DNA of 8,042 nt from an uncultured Eubacteriales bacterium (GCA_900318545.1 ONLC01000158.1:1-8042), one strand, 5' to 3'; positions 1 to 6,382 are shown, counted from the first letter of the stretch. The notes: a model not told the origin generated them from the letters alone. Program-made: numbers and translations.

Positions 1-360
1 GTGCTGCTCGGAGCGTGGATCATCTTTGTCGGAGTTAAGTTCTATCCTCTGCCTGTGAAGCCCTCGTTTGTAGGGATAGCCGCATTTATCGCCTACACGG
101 TAGCCTTCGGGATAGTGCTCATAAGCCCGATACATAATGCCGTGAAAAGTTTCCTTGATGAAAACTCAAAGTACTTTCAGCTAAACCTCGGTGAGGCAGC
201 TGCATTCTGGGTGTATGCGGTGCTTTTGTATTTGTGCCTTTTCCTGTCTGCGGTGCTCAGAGCTGCCGTTAAGAAGATCAGAGCAAACAACGAGCGTACA
301 GCATCAAGCATAGAAAATGCCTTTGACGATACGGAGGACAACAGCTATGACGGGCTCTGA
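1..360 (+). CDS. C-terminal part of an unrecognised integral membrane protein (5' end outside window)
   Basis: The reading frame is open from the first base, so the gene very probably begins upstream and only its last ~119 residues are seen. They contain three hydrophobic segments (about residues 2-17, 22-43 and 64-88) and end in a charged, acidic cytoplasmic-looking tail rich in Asn, Asp and Glu (about 90-119). A basic stretch (residues ~89-96, with Lys and Arg) follows the last helix, which suggests that the C-terminus is inside the cell. I recognise no family motif and assign no function. The last 14 bases overlap the start of hemW, so the two genes are probably co-transcribed and translationally coupled. 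The GTG at position 1 could in principle be a start, but nothing upstream is visible to judge it. Confidence 0.7.
   Translation: MLLGAWIIFVGVKFYPLPVKPSFVGIAAFIAYTVAFGIVLISPIHNAVKSFLDENSKYFQLNLGEAAAFWVYAVLLYLCLFLSAVLRAAVKKIRANNERTASSIENAFDDTEDNSYDGL
333..337 (+). promoter_or_regulatory. Ribosome binding site that sets the hemW start
   Basis: GGAGG lies 9 bases before the ATG at 347 and inside the end of the preceding gene. The alternative in-frame ATG at 317 has no comparable site and would add ten residues unlike the HemW N-terminus. This supports 347 as the start. Confidence 0.75.
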
Positions 361-1459
361 GGTCGGAGTATATGTGCATATACCGTTCTGTGAGAGAAAA
401 TGTGCCTACTGTGCGTTTTACTCCAAATGCTCCGATGCGAGCACCCAAAAAGCTTACACTGAGGCGCTCTGCCGGAATATCAGAGCTTATAAGGGCAGGG
501 GGCTTTCCTGCGATACGCTCTATTTCGGAGGCGGTACGCCCTCGGTGACAGATGCCGATAATATAGGAATGATCCTCTCGGCTGTGATGGAGAGCTTTTC
601 TCTCTCGGACAGTGCCGAGATAACCATAGAAGCTAACCCCGATTCCGCAAGCTGTGAAAAGCTAAGAGCCTATCAGGAAATGGGGATAAACAGGATATCC
701 TTCGGGGTGCAGTCGCTTGATGATAAGGAGCTTAAAGCTCTGGGGCGGCTTCATGACAGCGAAAAGGCTGTGACTGCCGTACAGAATGCCCTGAAAGCAG
801 GCTTTGAGAACATCTCCTGCGATATTATGATCGGCACGCCCAAGCAGACTCTCACCTCGCTTATGCGGACTGCGGACAGGCTCTCGGCATTGCCGATAAG
901 CCATTTGTCAGCCTATCTTCTGAGTGTGGAGGAGGGCACACCGTTTTATAAAATGGGCGTTACCGTGAATGAAGAGGTGCAGGCTGATATGTACCTGCGG
1001 CTCGTGGAAAGGCTGAACGATCGGGGCTTTTTGCAGTACGAGGTCTCAAACTTTGCCCGTGACGGAAGGGCTTCAAGACATAATGTCCGCTACTGGCAGG
1101 GCAGGGAATACTTAGGCTTCGGGGCTTCGGCACATTCGTATTTTGAGGATATCCGCTTTTGCTGTGATACGGACACAGAGGGCTATATAAGCTCTGATAA
1201 ACAGCCGAGGACAGTGCTTGAAGCTCACCCCGATAAGCTCGAGGAGTACATAATGCTGGGGCTCAGACTTTCGGAGGGGATAGCTTTGGACAGGCTCTCG
1301 GAGCTCGGTGCTGATGCGGAAAAGCTCGGGCGGATAAAAAAGCTTGCAGAAGAGCTTGCAAAGCACGGATTATGCACCATTTCAGGCGAAATAATAGCAC
1401 TTACGGCTGAGGGCTTTCTGACATCAAATGAGATAATAGCACAGTTTGAGCTTTGTTGA
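347..1459 (+). CDS. hemW: HemW-type radical SAM protein (haem chaperone, formerly 'oxygen-independent coproporphyrinogen III oxidase-like')
   Basis: A complete cytoplasmic protein of about 370 residues, normal for HemW. The radical SAM cluster motif is C15-x3-C19-x2-C22 followed by A-F. This is the HemW form; true HemN has a fourth Cys at the position of Phe24. Further landmarks are YFGGGTPS (59-66, SAM binding), EITIEANPD (91-99), RISFGVQS (116-123) and the HNxxYW haem-binding motif (245-250) followed by GFGASAHSYF. The C-terminal winged-helix-like region is intact to the stop. Characterised HemW proteins bind haem and pass it to haemoproteins and do not oxidise coproporphyrinogen. Many databases still label them HemN-like. 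The start at 347 fits the GGAGG site and gives the short N-terminus ending in VYVHIPFC. It overlaps the upstream membrane gene by 14 bases. I see no clear terminator after it. Confidence 0.93.
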   Translation: MTGSEVGVYVHIPFCERKCAYCAFYSKCSDASTQKAYTEALCRNIRAYKGRGLSCDTLYFGGGTPSVTDADNIGMILSAVMESFSLSDSAEITIEANPDSASCEKLRAYQEMGINRISFGVQSLDDKELKALGRLHDSEKAVTAVQNALKAGFENISCDIMIGTPKQTLTSLMRTADRLSALPISHLSAYLLSVEEGTPFYKMGVTVNEEVQADMYLRLVERLNDRGFLQYEVSNFARDGRASRHNVRYWQGREYLGFGASAHSYFEDIRFCCDTDTEGYISSDKQPRTVLEAHPDKLEEYIMLGLRLSEGIALDRLSELGADAEKLGRIKKLAEELAKHGLCTISGEIIALTAEGFLTSNEIIAQFELC

Positions 1460-1515
1460 AAATAAACTAAATCAGACGAGAAAACTGTGCAAGTCTACAA
1501 AAGAGTTTTCGCTTC

Positions 1516-1544
1516 TTGAAAAAAGACGAAAAAAATGTTATAGT
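1516..1544 (+). promoter_or_regulatory. Extended -10 promoter for the lipoprotein adaptor gene
   Basis: TTGAAA (1516-1521) is followed by exactly 17 bases and TATAGT (1539-1544), with TG at 1536-1537 giving an extended -10. Transcription would begin near 1551 and leave a leader of about 46 bases before the GTG at 1597. The TTG in the -35 opens the same frame as the gene, but it cannot be the start codon if this promoter is used. Confidence 0.75.
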
Positions 1545-1580
1545 TAAAGTGTATGAGTATGAGTATTGCCTTTATGTCCC

Positions 1581-1588
1581 AAAGGGGG
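1581..1588 (+). promoter_or_regulatory. Ribosome binding site that sets a GTG start
   Basis: AAAGGGGG stands 8 bases before GTG at 1597. That start gives a textbook lipoprotein signal peptide; longer starts would bury it behind 27 polar residues. Confidence 0.7.
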
Positions 1589-1596
1589 TCGGTAGT

Positions 1597-2589
1597 GTGA
1601 AAAGGTTTATAGCTTTTGTCTGTGCGTCAGTTTTCTGTCTGGGGCTTGGTGCCTGCGGTGAGAAAAAAGAGGACAAGCAGATAGATATCCCGATCCTTGA
1701 AACTAAGGAGATCTCCTACAAGACCGTAAAGGCGGAGATAAGCAATATATCCGAGAAGTACTACGAAACAGGCTCCTATGCATATCCCTACAGCCAGAGC
1801 GTAAAGTTCAAGGCGAGCGGCCTTATCGAGTCTATCGAGGTCGAGGCTCCCTGTGATGTAAAGGAGGGCGACCTGCTGTGTACGCTTTACAGCGATGAGG
1901 TGCAGGAGCAGATCGAAAAGGAGCAGATAAGGCTCGATCAGGCAAAGCAGACCGTTCAGACGATAAGGCAGAACGGCGGCTCGGCAAATGAGCTTAAAAT
2001 GGCAGAGCTTGATCTTCAGATTGAGCAGATGAACTACGATAAGCTTGAAGCATCGCTTGAGGATTACAAGGTTTATGCTCCCTGTGACGGAACGTTCAGC
2101 TATCCGTTTGAAAGGCGTGAGCCCCTGAATGTGAACAGTCCCGTAAGGGCAGGTGATACGCTGGGATATACATCTGACCTGTCGCAGCAGTATCTTTGTG
2201 TGTCGGTGTATGATAATCCGCTTAATAATGTGAACTTCGGAACAAGGGTAACTCTGCAGCAGGGTGCTACCGAGGCAGGCGGAACGGTCAAGGATATACA
2301 GAGAAACGAAAACGGTGACTTTTCAAGCTACATTTATGTGATACTTCCCGATGAGGACTCCGAGCTTTTTGATTTCGGTGATGTGAGCGTGGTCTTTGAT
2401 GTGTATACAAGACCCGACACTGTGGTGGTGCCTCAGAAGGCAGTGCGTGAGCTTGCAGGGAGAAAGTTTGTAAACCTGCTGGTTGACGGCGTAAAGATAG
2501 AGCAGGACGTAGAAACAGGCATCGAGGACGGAAAGAATATAGAGATCCTTTCGGGACTTGTCGGCGGAGAAGAGCTTATACTCAATTAG
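1597..2589 (+). CDS. Lipoprotein membrane-fusion / efflux periplasmic-adaptor-like protein (HlyD/RND adaptor superfamily)
   Basis: About 330 residues from the GTG start. Residues 1-20 form a lipoprotein signal (Lys2-Arg3, hydrophobic core, lipobox L-G-A-C with lipidated Cys20), so the mature protein should sit on the outer face of the membrane. The rest has the adaptor layout. A first lipoyl-like half (about 70-98, with GLIESIEVEAPCDVKEGDLL) is followed by a charged coiled-coil hairpin rich in Glu, Gln and Lys (about 100-156). A second lipoyl half (about 157-192, with VYAPCDGTF and VRAGDTLG) and beta-barrel and membrane-proximal domains (about 195-330, with VVVPQKAVRE and a C-terminal GLVGGEELILN) complete it. 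In Gram-positive bacteria such adaptors usually work with MacB-like ABC permeases. No ATPase or permease gene is adjacent; the next object is a palindromic element. Substrate and partner are unknown. It has its own promoter at 1516-1544. Confidence 0.85.
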   Translation: MKRFIAFVCASVFCLGLGACGEKKEDKQIDIPILETKEISYKTVKAEISNISEKYYETGSYAYPYSQSVKFKASGLIESIEVEAPCDVKEGDLLCTLYSDEVQEQIEKEQIRLDQAKQTVQTIRQNGGSANELKMAELDLQIEQMNYDKLEASLEDYKVYAPCDGTFSYPFERREPLNVNSPVRAGDTLGYTSDLSQQYLCVSVYDNPLNNVNFGTRVTLQQGATEAGGTVKDIQRNENGDFSSYIYVILPDEDSELFDFGDVSVVFDVYTRPDTVVVPQKAVRELAGRKFVNLLVDGVKIEQDVETGIEDGKNIEILSGLVGGEELILN

Positions 2590-2593
2590 TTAA

Positions 2594-2766
2594 GGCAACA
2601 CCGCACGACCTCTGTGCATCAGATGCGCCGTCCAGGTTTTCGTCAGATTGCCTAAACTCGACGCAGGCTTGCTGACGCAAGTCAAGGAGAATTTGGGTAA
2701 TATGACGGAAATCTGGCAAGCAGATGATGTGCAGAGGCGTTAGCCGCGGGTCGTGCATCGGTGTTT
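2594..2766. mobile_element. Palindromic MITE-like element, about 170 bp
   Basis: The two halves are imperfect reverse complements over nearly the whole length. AACACCG (2597-2603) pairs with CGGTGTT (2759-2765), and CACGACC (2604-2610) with GGTCGTG (2749-2755), separated on the right by an extra CAT. TCTGTGCATCAGATG (2611-2625) matches the right arm near 2721-2735 imperfectly. CCAGGTTTTCGTCAGATTGCC (from 2632) is matched by the region ending near 2715. The centre is a small CTTGC-TGAC-GCAAG hairpin (about 2668-2681). No transposase is encoded. Such long self-complementary units with terminal inverted repeats are typical of miniature inverted-repeat elements or dispersed palindromic repeats. 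I cannot see a clear target-site duplication or other copies in this window. A minus-strand open frame across it looks incidental. It begins four bases after the adaptor stop codon and may serve as a transcript terminator. Confidence 0.65.
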
Positions 2767-3570
2767 GGTATCGTGTATTTTGCGGTAATCGCAATGCTGA
2801 CCTACGCTACATTTCTTTATGATCTTGAATTTGCAGAGGGCAGGGAGAAGAGCTTTTTCGTTGTATACGTTATAGCGAGCATTGTTTTCCTTCTTCTGAT
2901 GATACTGACAAGAAACGAGATAGTAACACGGGTGCTGAGCGTATTATGGCTGCCTGTGGTGTTCTTCCTGATACTGTTCAATATGATGGACTGGATACTC
3001 ATTATACCGCCATTCATAGTTGCTGCGGTTATTTTCTTTGCGGCAGGAACAGGCTCTAATGTAAAGGTAATTATGGGTACTATTTACCTGCTTATGTATG
3101 TGCTCGGAATAGTTGCTTACTTCGTTCTGAACGTGCTGTTCGGCGGCTCCTCGGAGGAAACTCTTCTTAATGAGAACCTCGATACTACCTCGTCGGTTTA
3201 TGCTCTTTACAGAAATGACTTCCAGCACCTTTGCGATGTTACCTCGGACGATAATACTATCTCGCCCGACGGTAAGTACAAGATACTTGTTTATGACGTA
3301 AAGAACAATGACGTCGGCGGAGTTAAGATCGCCGTAGTTCCTTACGATCAGGATATAGAGCTCAAGTTCTTCACCCTCAAGCAGAAGGGCGTAAAGAAGA
3401 CTATCTCCACCAAGGGTATAAGAGGAACAGTCCCCGAGGTGGGCTGGACAACCAATGAAAAGGGTCAGCTCGGAGTGCAGTTCAAGCTCTCCTCAGGCTC
3501 GGAGCCGCATTTCACCTCCGTTCTGAGAATGCCCGATAAGCAGTATCTTGAATTCCTCGGCATAGAGTAG
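2761..3570 (+). CDS. Unrecognised five-helix membrane protein with C-terminal soluble domain; 5' end altered
   Basis: Up to 269 residues. Hydrophobic segments lie at about residues 3-20, 32-50, 58-76, 77-96 and 103-126. A hydrophilic domain follows (about 130-269) with alternating beta-strand-like stretches, for example KYKILVYDV and GGVKIAVVPY, and the sequence TISPDGKYKI, a beta-hairpin pattern also seen in beta-propeller repeats. I do not recognise a named family. The only start that keeps the full first helix is GTG at 2761. That codon lies inside the right terminal repeat of the palindromic element and has no close ribosome binding site. GTG 2773 and ATG 2794 are also in frame and equally poorly served. 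The frame upstream is closed by TGA at 2725. The body is intact and reads as a real gene, so either the element now supplies its start or the original 5' end was lost. The start is therefore uncertain, and the gene could be poorly expressed. Confidence 0.65.
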   Translation: MFGIVYFAVIAMLTYATFLYDLEFAEGREKSFFVVYVIASIVFLLLMILTRNEIVTRVLSVLWLPVVFFLILFNMMDWILIIPPFIVAAVIFFAAGTGSNVKVIMGTIYLLMYVLGIVAYFVLNVLFGGSSEETLLNENLDTTSSVYALYRNDFQHLCDVTSDDNTISPDGKYKILVYDVKNNDVGGVKIAVVPYDQDIELKFFTLKQKGVKKTISTKGIRGTVPEVGWTTNEKGQLGVQFKLSSGSEPHFTSVLRMPDKQYLEFLGIE

Positions 3571-3574
3571 TTTA

Positions 3575-3601
3575 CAAAACGTTTACAGGACGGGCGTTTT
3601 G
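3575..3601 (+). terminator. Possible weak terminator or operator hairpin
   Basis: CAAAACG (3575-3581) and CGTTTTG (3595-3601) are perfect 7-base inverted repeats around a 13-base loop, starting five bases after the membrane gene stop. The stem is AT-rich and no separate T-run follows. It may be a weak terminator or, since it abuts the -35 at 3603, a regulator site. Confidence 0.3.
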
Positions 3602-3602
3602 C

Positions 3603-3631
3603 TTGACAAATTTTGCTTAATGCTTTATGAT
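3603..3631 (+). promoter_or_regulatory. Near-consensus sigma-A promoter for the surface protein gene
   Basis: TTGACA (3603-3608), a 17-base spacer and TATGAT (3626-3631). The -35 is perfect and the -10 has one mismatch. The transcript would start near 3638, about 25 bases before the ATG, with AAAGGGTG (about 3650-3656) as ribosome binding site. Confidence 0.8.
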
Positions 3632-3662
3632 TATATGTATGTTAGTGTGAAAGGGTGCCTGA

Positions 3663-4655
3663 ATGAAAATGAATATAAGAAAGATCTTTTGCGGACTGTC
3701 TGCGGCAGCTATAGCTCTTTGTACTGCTGTTCCTGCATTTGCTGATGCGGAGGAGGAAAAGGTAGTTGACCCCTGGGCTATTTCTGATGACAGTATACTG
3801 ACAGATGATAAATCAAAGCCTTCGTTCTCGTTTGACGGCTCGGGCTGGAAGGATTATGTGCATATCACTCCTGATGCTGACGGTAAGTTTTCGGTCGGCT
3901 CCGAGGACACTGTGTCCTATCAGGGTATTTCGCTGAAGATAACAGGCTCGGCTGACGGTGCTCCGAGCGGTATGCAGAACTTTGCATGGGTAGTTACCGA
4001 TGCTGACGGTAATCCTGCATTCCCCGATGCAAATGAGGAAGATGCTGAATTTGTAACAATGGGAATAGAGTTCGATGCTAAGGATTTCGGTATGAATTAC
4101 TTTGACGGCTGTGCCTTCAAGTTTACCTACCGTATCAATCCTGATATAAAGAGCAGCCTTATGGGAGATTCGATATTTGCTTTTCCTGCCGATGATGAAT
4201 ACAAGCAGGTAGCATCAAATATGAGCCAGATCAAGGTGAACGAGACTGATTCTCCGAATACTACACTGTATCAGGACAAGGTAGTGCCTGTGCCTACAGG
4301 TGTCGGTGCTACGAAGTTTATCTTTGAGATACCGCTGAACAAGGCTGTAAAGTCCACAGACCTTATTTATATTGACAATCTGACTATCTCGGCTAATACC
4401 GAGGCTCTTGACGGCAAGTACAACGGAATGGTGGTTGCAAATATCGACAACTACAATGACGTTGCAGAGAAGAAAACAACTCCGAATGAGCTCCAGATAG
4501 CTGAGAAGGAGGAAAAGACCGAGAGCACCTCTGAGGCTGCGGCTAAGGAGTCTACGGCTACAGTTCCTATCATTATAGGCGTTGTAGTGGGCGTTATTAT
4601 CGTCGGCGGTGTGGCATTCTTCGTGATCAAAAAAGTCAGAAACAGATATCTCTAA
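3663..4655 (+). CDS. Secreted protein anchored by a C-terminal transmembrane helix; function unknown
   Basis: About 330 residues. A Sec signal peptide occupies residues 1-27 (basic MKMNIRK start, Ala-rich core, likely cleavage at AFA|DAE). The mature ectodomain (about 28-270) is acidic and rich in Asp, Gly, Thr and aromatic residues, with predicted beta-strand character. Two Asp-Ala-Asp-Gly turns (in TPDADGKF and VTDADGNP) could be metal-binding loops or simple turns. A Glu/Lys/Thr/Ser/Ala-rich linker (about 271-300) leads to a single hydrophobic helix (about 301-322) and a basic tail (KKVRNRYL), giving a type I membrane topology with the large domain outside. The overall plan suggests a surface-exposed binding or structural protein; a carbohydrate-binding-like fold is possible, but I see no diagnostic motif. 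ATG at 3669 is an alternative start that changes only two residues. The gene has a strong promoter of its own and a bidirectional terminator after it. Confidence 0.85.
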   Translation: MKMNIRKIFCGLSAAAIALCTAVPAFADAEEEKVVDPWAISDDSILTDDKSKPSFSFDGSGWKDYVHITPDADGKFSVGSEDTVSYQGISLKITGSADGAPSGMQNFAWVVTDADGNPAFPDANEEDAEFVTMGIEFDAKDFGMNYFDGCAFKFTYRINPDIKSSLMGDSIFAFPADDEYKQVASNMSQIKVNETDSPNTTLYQDKVVPVPTGVGATKFIFEIPLNKAVKSTDLIYIDNLTISANTEALDGKYNGMVVANIDNYNDVAEKKTTPNELQIAEKEEKTESTSEAAAKESTATVPIIIGVVVGVIIVGGVAFFVIKKVRNRYL

Positions 4656-4660
4656 AAAGC

Positions 4661-4696
4661 AAAGAGGCTATTGCATAAGCAACGGCCTCTTTTTTA
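4661..4696. terminator. Bidirectional intrinsic terminator between convergent genes
   Basis: AAAGAGGC (4661-4668) pairs with GCCTCTTT (4685-4692). An inner TTGC/GCAA stem (4671-4674 with 4679-4682) has an ATAA loop. A T-run to 4695 follows on the plus strand. On the minus strand the same stem is followed by TTTGCTTTTTA, so it can also end the convergent lipoprotein transcript. Confidence 0.88.
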
Positions 4697-4700
4697 TCTA

Positions 4701-5018
4701 TCAGTCTAATACTCTGCTGACTGTGTCCCCGATGTTGCTTGCGGTGTCGCCTACAAGGTCAGCGCCCTCTTTTGCAACATCTCCGACGGTGCTTGCTGTG
4801 TCCTCGACGATGTCTGCTCCGCCGCTTACTACATCGTTGGCAGTGTCCTTGGCTCTGTCTGCCATGTCACGGCTTTCGTCCTCGAAGTCCATGCTGTCTG
4901 CATCACGGGAGTCCTCTACAAAGCCCGAGTCCGAGACCTCGCTTCTGCCGTCTCCGCAGGCTGTAAGGCAGGCCGCACAGGCGGTAAGGCTCAGGATAAG
5001 TGCTAAAAGCTTCTTCAT
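4701..5018 (-). CDS. Small lipoprotein with repeated amphipathic Asp/Ala/Gly/Val segments
   Basis: 105 residues. The lipoprotein signal is clear: MKK start, Leu/Ala-rich core and lipobox L-T-A-C with lipidated Cys21. Next comes an acidic, Ser/Asp/Glu-rich stretch (about 22-50). The remainder is built of related segments; the clearest are two 18-residue units, GADIVEDTASTVGDVAKE (67-84) and GADLVGDTASNIGDTVSR (85-102). A looser copy at about 49-66 includes DRAKDTANDVVSG. The pattern of small and charged residues resembles amphipathic helices of LEA/apolipoprotein-like proteins, but that is only a resemblance. The start is supported by GAAAGGAG on the minus strand (plus-strand 5026-5033), 7 bases before ATG. 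Upstream, TTCAAA and TATGAA with 17 bases between them (within about 5065-5102, minus strand) are only a weak promoter candidate. Its function is unknown; a role at the cell surface is inferred from the signal. Confidence 0.85.
   Translation of the reverse strand: MKKLLALILSLTACAACLTACGDGRSEVSDSGFVEDSRDADSMDFEDESRDMADRAKDTANDVVSGGADIVEDTASTVGDVAKEGADLVGDTASNIGDTVSRVLD
4713..4820 (-). repeat. Two tandem 54-base coding repeats in the lipoprotein gene
   Basis: The 54-base units at 4767-4820 and 4713-4766 encode two 18-residue segments identical at 10 of 18 positions, including GAD, DTAS and GD. This indicates internal duplication and later divergence. Confidence 0.6.
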
Positions 5019-5171
5019 GTTGTTTCTCCTTTCATAAGCTCCATTTCGGAATTTCTGTCCGATAAGCTTTAGTATTTCATAAAAATGACGGATTATTCTT
5101 TGAAGAGAATTTTGTCATAAACAGGTATCACAGCTTGAAAATGTTGAAAGAATTAGTCAAAGTGCCGAAAT

Positions 5172-5187
5172 TTTTCGCTTGCGAAAA
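5172..5187. promoter_or_regulatory. 16-bp palindrome upstream of the atp promoter (candidate operator)
   Basis: TTTTCGC (5172-5178) and GCGAAAA (5181-5187) form a perfect inverted repeat around TT, six bases before the -35 region of the atp promoter. No gene reads through it (the genes on either side diverge), so termination is an unlikely role. A regulator binding site is inferred; the regulator is unknown. Confidence 0.4.
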
Positions 5188-5193
5188 TAGGGC

Positions 5194-5222
5194 TTTAAAA
5201 ATCTGAAAAAAAGTGTTATAAT
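5194..5222 (+). promoter_or_regulatory. Extended -10 promoter of the ATP synthase operon
   Basis: A perfect TATAAT (5217-5222) is preceded by TG at 5214-5215 (extended -10). TTTAAA (5194-5199) is a weak -35 at 17-base spacing. Transcription would start near 5229, giving a leader of about 46 bases before atpI. Confidence 0.75.
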
Positions 5223-5264
5223 CAGAATGATTAAGTGTGCCACTGTGGGCTGTCGGGGTATGGC

Positions 5265-5271
5265 GGAGGGG
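5265..5271 (+). promoter_or_regulatory. Ribosome binding site that sets the atpI start
   Basis: GGAGGGG lies just before ATG at 5275. The in-frame ATG at 5227 falls at or before the expected transcript start, and ATG 5260 has a poor site, so 5275 is preferred. Confidence 0.65.
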
Positions 5272-5274
5272 TCT

Positions 5275-5667
5275 ATGGAAAACAATGAAAATACTCTGGC
5301 TCCTCTGGTGGGCAGGATTATAAGGTACGGTGCGGTGCTGAGCGCTGTCAGCTGGGCGTTCACCCTGATATGGGGGTTCGAGCTGAGAACACTTCTGGGC
5401 TTTGCGGTCGGGTACGGGTTTATGTGTGCGGCGATGCTGTATCTCTCACATACCTGCGAAAGGGCAGTCGAGCTTGATGCGGCAAAGGCTAAACGCCTTA
5501 TGACCCGGTGCTATGTGCTTAGGTACTTTGCCTTGTTCGCTGTCTGTGCAGCGGCTATGCTGACGGGGCTTGTGAACGTGGTGGGCGTGCTTGTGCCCCA
5601 GTTTTATCCGAGGATAGTTCTTACCCTCATACAGATCTTCTCACGAAAGGAAGGCTCTCATGAATGA
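5275..5667 (+). CDS. atpI: ATP synthase subunit I-like membrane protein
   Basis: 130 residues with four predicted membrane segments (about 14-34, 38-58, 79-97 and 98-121) and a charged loop in the middle (about 61-78, with ERAVELDAAKAKRL). This length and layout, and its place as the first gene before atpB, match the poorly conserved AtpI/UncI family. Known AtpI proteins assist assembly of the c-ring, including in Na+-coupled enzymes, and are not part of the finished enzyme. The identification rests mainly on position and topology, since the sequence itself is weakly conserved. Its last 8 bases overlap the start of atpB (ATGAATGA), implying translational coupling. Confidence 0.8.
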   Translation: MENNENTLAPLVGRIIRYGAVLSAVSWAFTLIWGFELRTLLGFAVGYGFMCAAMLYLSHTCERAVELDAAKAKRLMTRCYVLRYFALFAVCAAAMLTGLVNVVGVLVPQFYPRIVLTLIQIFSRKEGSHE

Positions 5668-6382
5668 TATAGGAAACGGCCCTAAGGTCGTATTTGAGAT
5701 AGGCCCGATACAGGTCACTGAGACAGTTGTTATGGGCTGGCTGATAATTGTGGCTGTGACGATTCTTTGTATATGGCTGACACACGGGATAAAGAAGATC
5801 CCCGAGAAGAAAAGACAGGTTGTTGCGGAGATGTTCGTAAACTTCGTAAACAATATGGTCAAGGAGAATATGGGTCCTTCGCTTATCAAGTTTGCACCCT
5901 ACATAGGAATGCTCCTTGTGTATGCGGTGCTGGGAGCTCTCATAAGCCTTGTAGGTCTGAGGTCAATGACGGCTGACATTAACGTTACGGCAACATGGGC
6001 ACTTATGACCTTTGCGCTGATAACCTACTACAAGCTGAAGAATAACGGTCCTCTCGGGTATCTGAAGAGCTTTGCTCAGCCTGTTGCGTTTATCCTTCCG
6101 CTCAATATCATAAGCGAGGTCGCAACTCCTGCATCTATGGCATTCCGTCTTTTCGGAAACGTTGCAGGCGGTATGGTAATAACGGGGCTTCTCTACGGAG
6201 CACTGGGCTCGCTGTCCTCGGCTGTGGGACTTAGCTTTACAGCAGGCTCGTGGGGCTTTAATGTGTTCCAGGTAGGTATTCCTGCGGTGCTGTCAGTGTA
6301 CTTTGACCTGTTCTCAGGCTGTATACAGGCGTACATTTTCTCGATGCTCACAATGGTAAATGTGGGTGCGGCTAACGAATAA
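5660..6382 (+). CDS. atpB: F-type ATP synthase subunit a
   Basis: 240 residues, the normal length. Subunit a is the membrane stator that forms the two ion half-channels beside the c-ring. The essential arginine is Arg163 in SMAFRLFGNVAGG, equivalent to E. coli Arg210. Gln223 in the C-terminal helix (IQAYIFSMLT) corresponds to E. coli Gln252. Glu153 in PLNIISEVATP lies in the conserved helix before the arginine. Several hydrophobic helices are evident, at about 22-42, 77-98, 109-123, 141-160, 168-190 and 203-232. A GAAAGGAAGG ribosome site (5644-5653) lies within the end of atpI. The next gene, atpE, is 66 bases away across a hairpin. Confidence 0.96.
   Translation: MNDIGNGPKVVFEIGPIQVTETVVMGWLIIVAVTILCIWLTHGIKKIPEKKRQVVAEMFVNFVNNMVKENMGPSLIKFAPYIGMLLVYAVLGALISLVGLRSMTADINVTATWALMTFALITYYKLKNNGPLGYLKSFAQPVAFILPLNIISEVATPASMAFRLFGNVAGGMVITGLLYGALGSLSSAVGLSFTAGSWGFNVFQVGIPAVLSVYFDLFSGCIQAYIFSMLTMVNVGAANE

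Noticed and set aside
347..1459. Calling this gene hemN (coproporphyrinogen dehydrogenase)
   Set aside because: The cluster motif lacks the HemN fourth Cys (Phe instead), and the HNxxYW haem-binding motif marks HemW.
1480..1510. GAAAACT / AGTTTTC inverted repeat after hemW as a terminator
   Set aside because: The 7-base stem is AT-rich with a 17-base loop and no following T-run; too weak to call.
1516..1596. Longer N-terminus of the adaptor gene starting at TTG 1516
   Set aside because: The TTG is part of the -35 box of a good promoter, and the extension would place polar residues ahead of a classic lipoprotein signal.
2582..2794. Minus-strand open frame across the palindromic element
   Set aside because: It lies almost wholly in the palindrome, lacks a convincing ribosome site and has no recognisable domain; the open frame is best explained by the element's composition.
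4723..5037. Plus-strand open frames opposite the small lipoprotein gene
   Set aside because: They are Ser/Pro/Arg-rich mirror products of the repetitive minus-strand gene, which has a clear lipoprotein signal and ribosome site.
5227..5274. atpI starting at ATG 5227
   Set aside because: It lies five bases past the -10 box, at or before the expected transcript start; ATG 5275 has a good ribosome site and gives the usual AtpI length.
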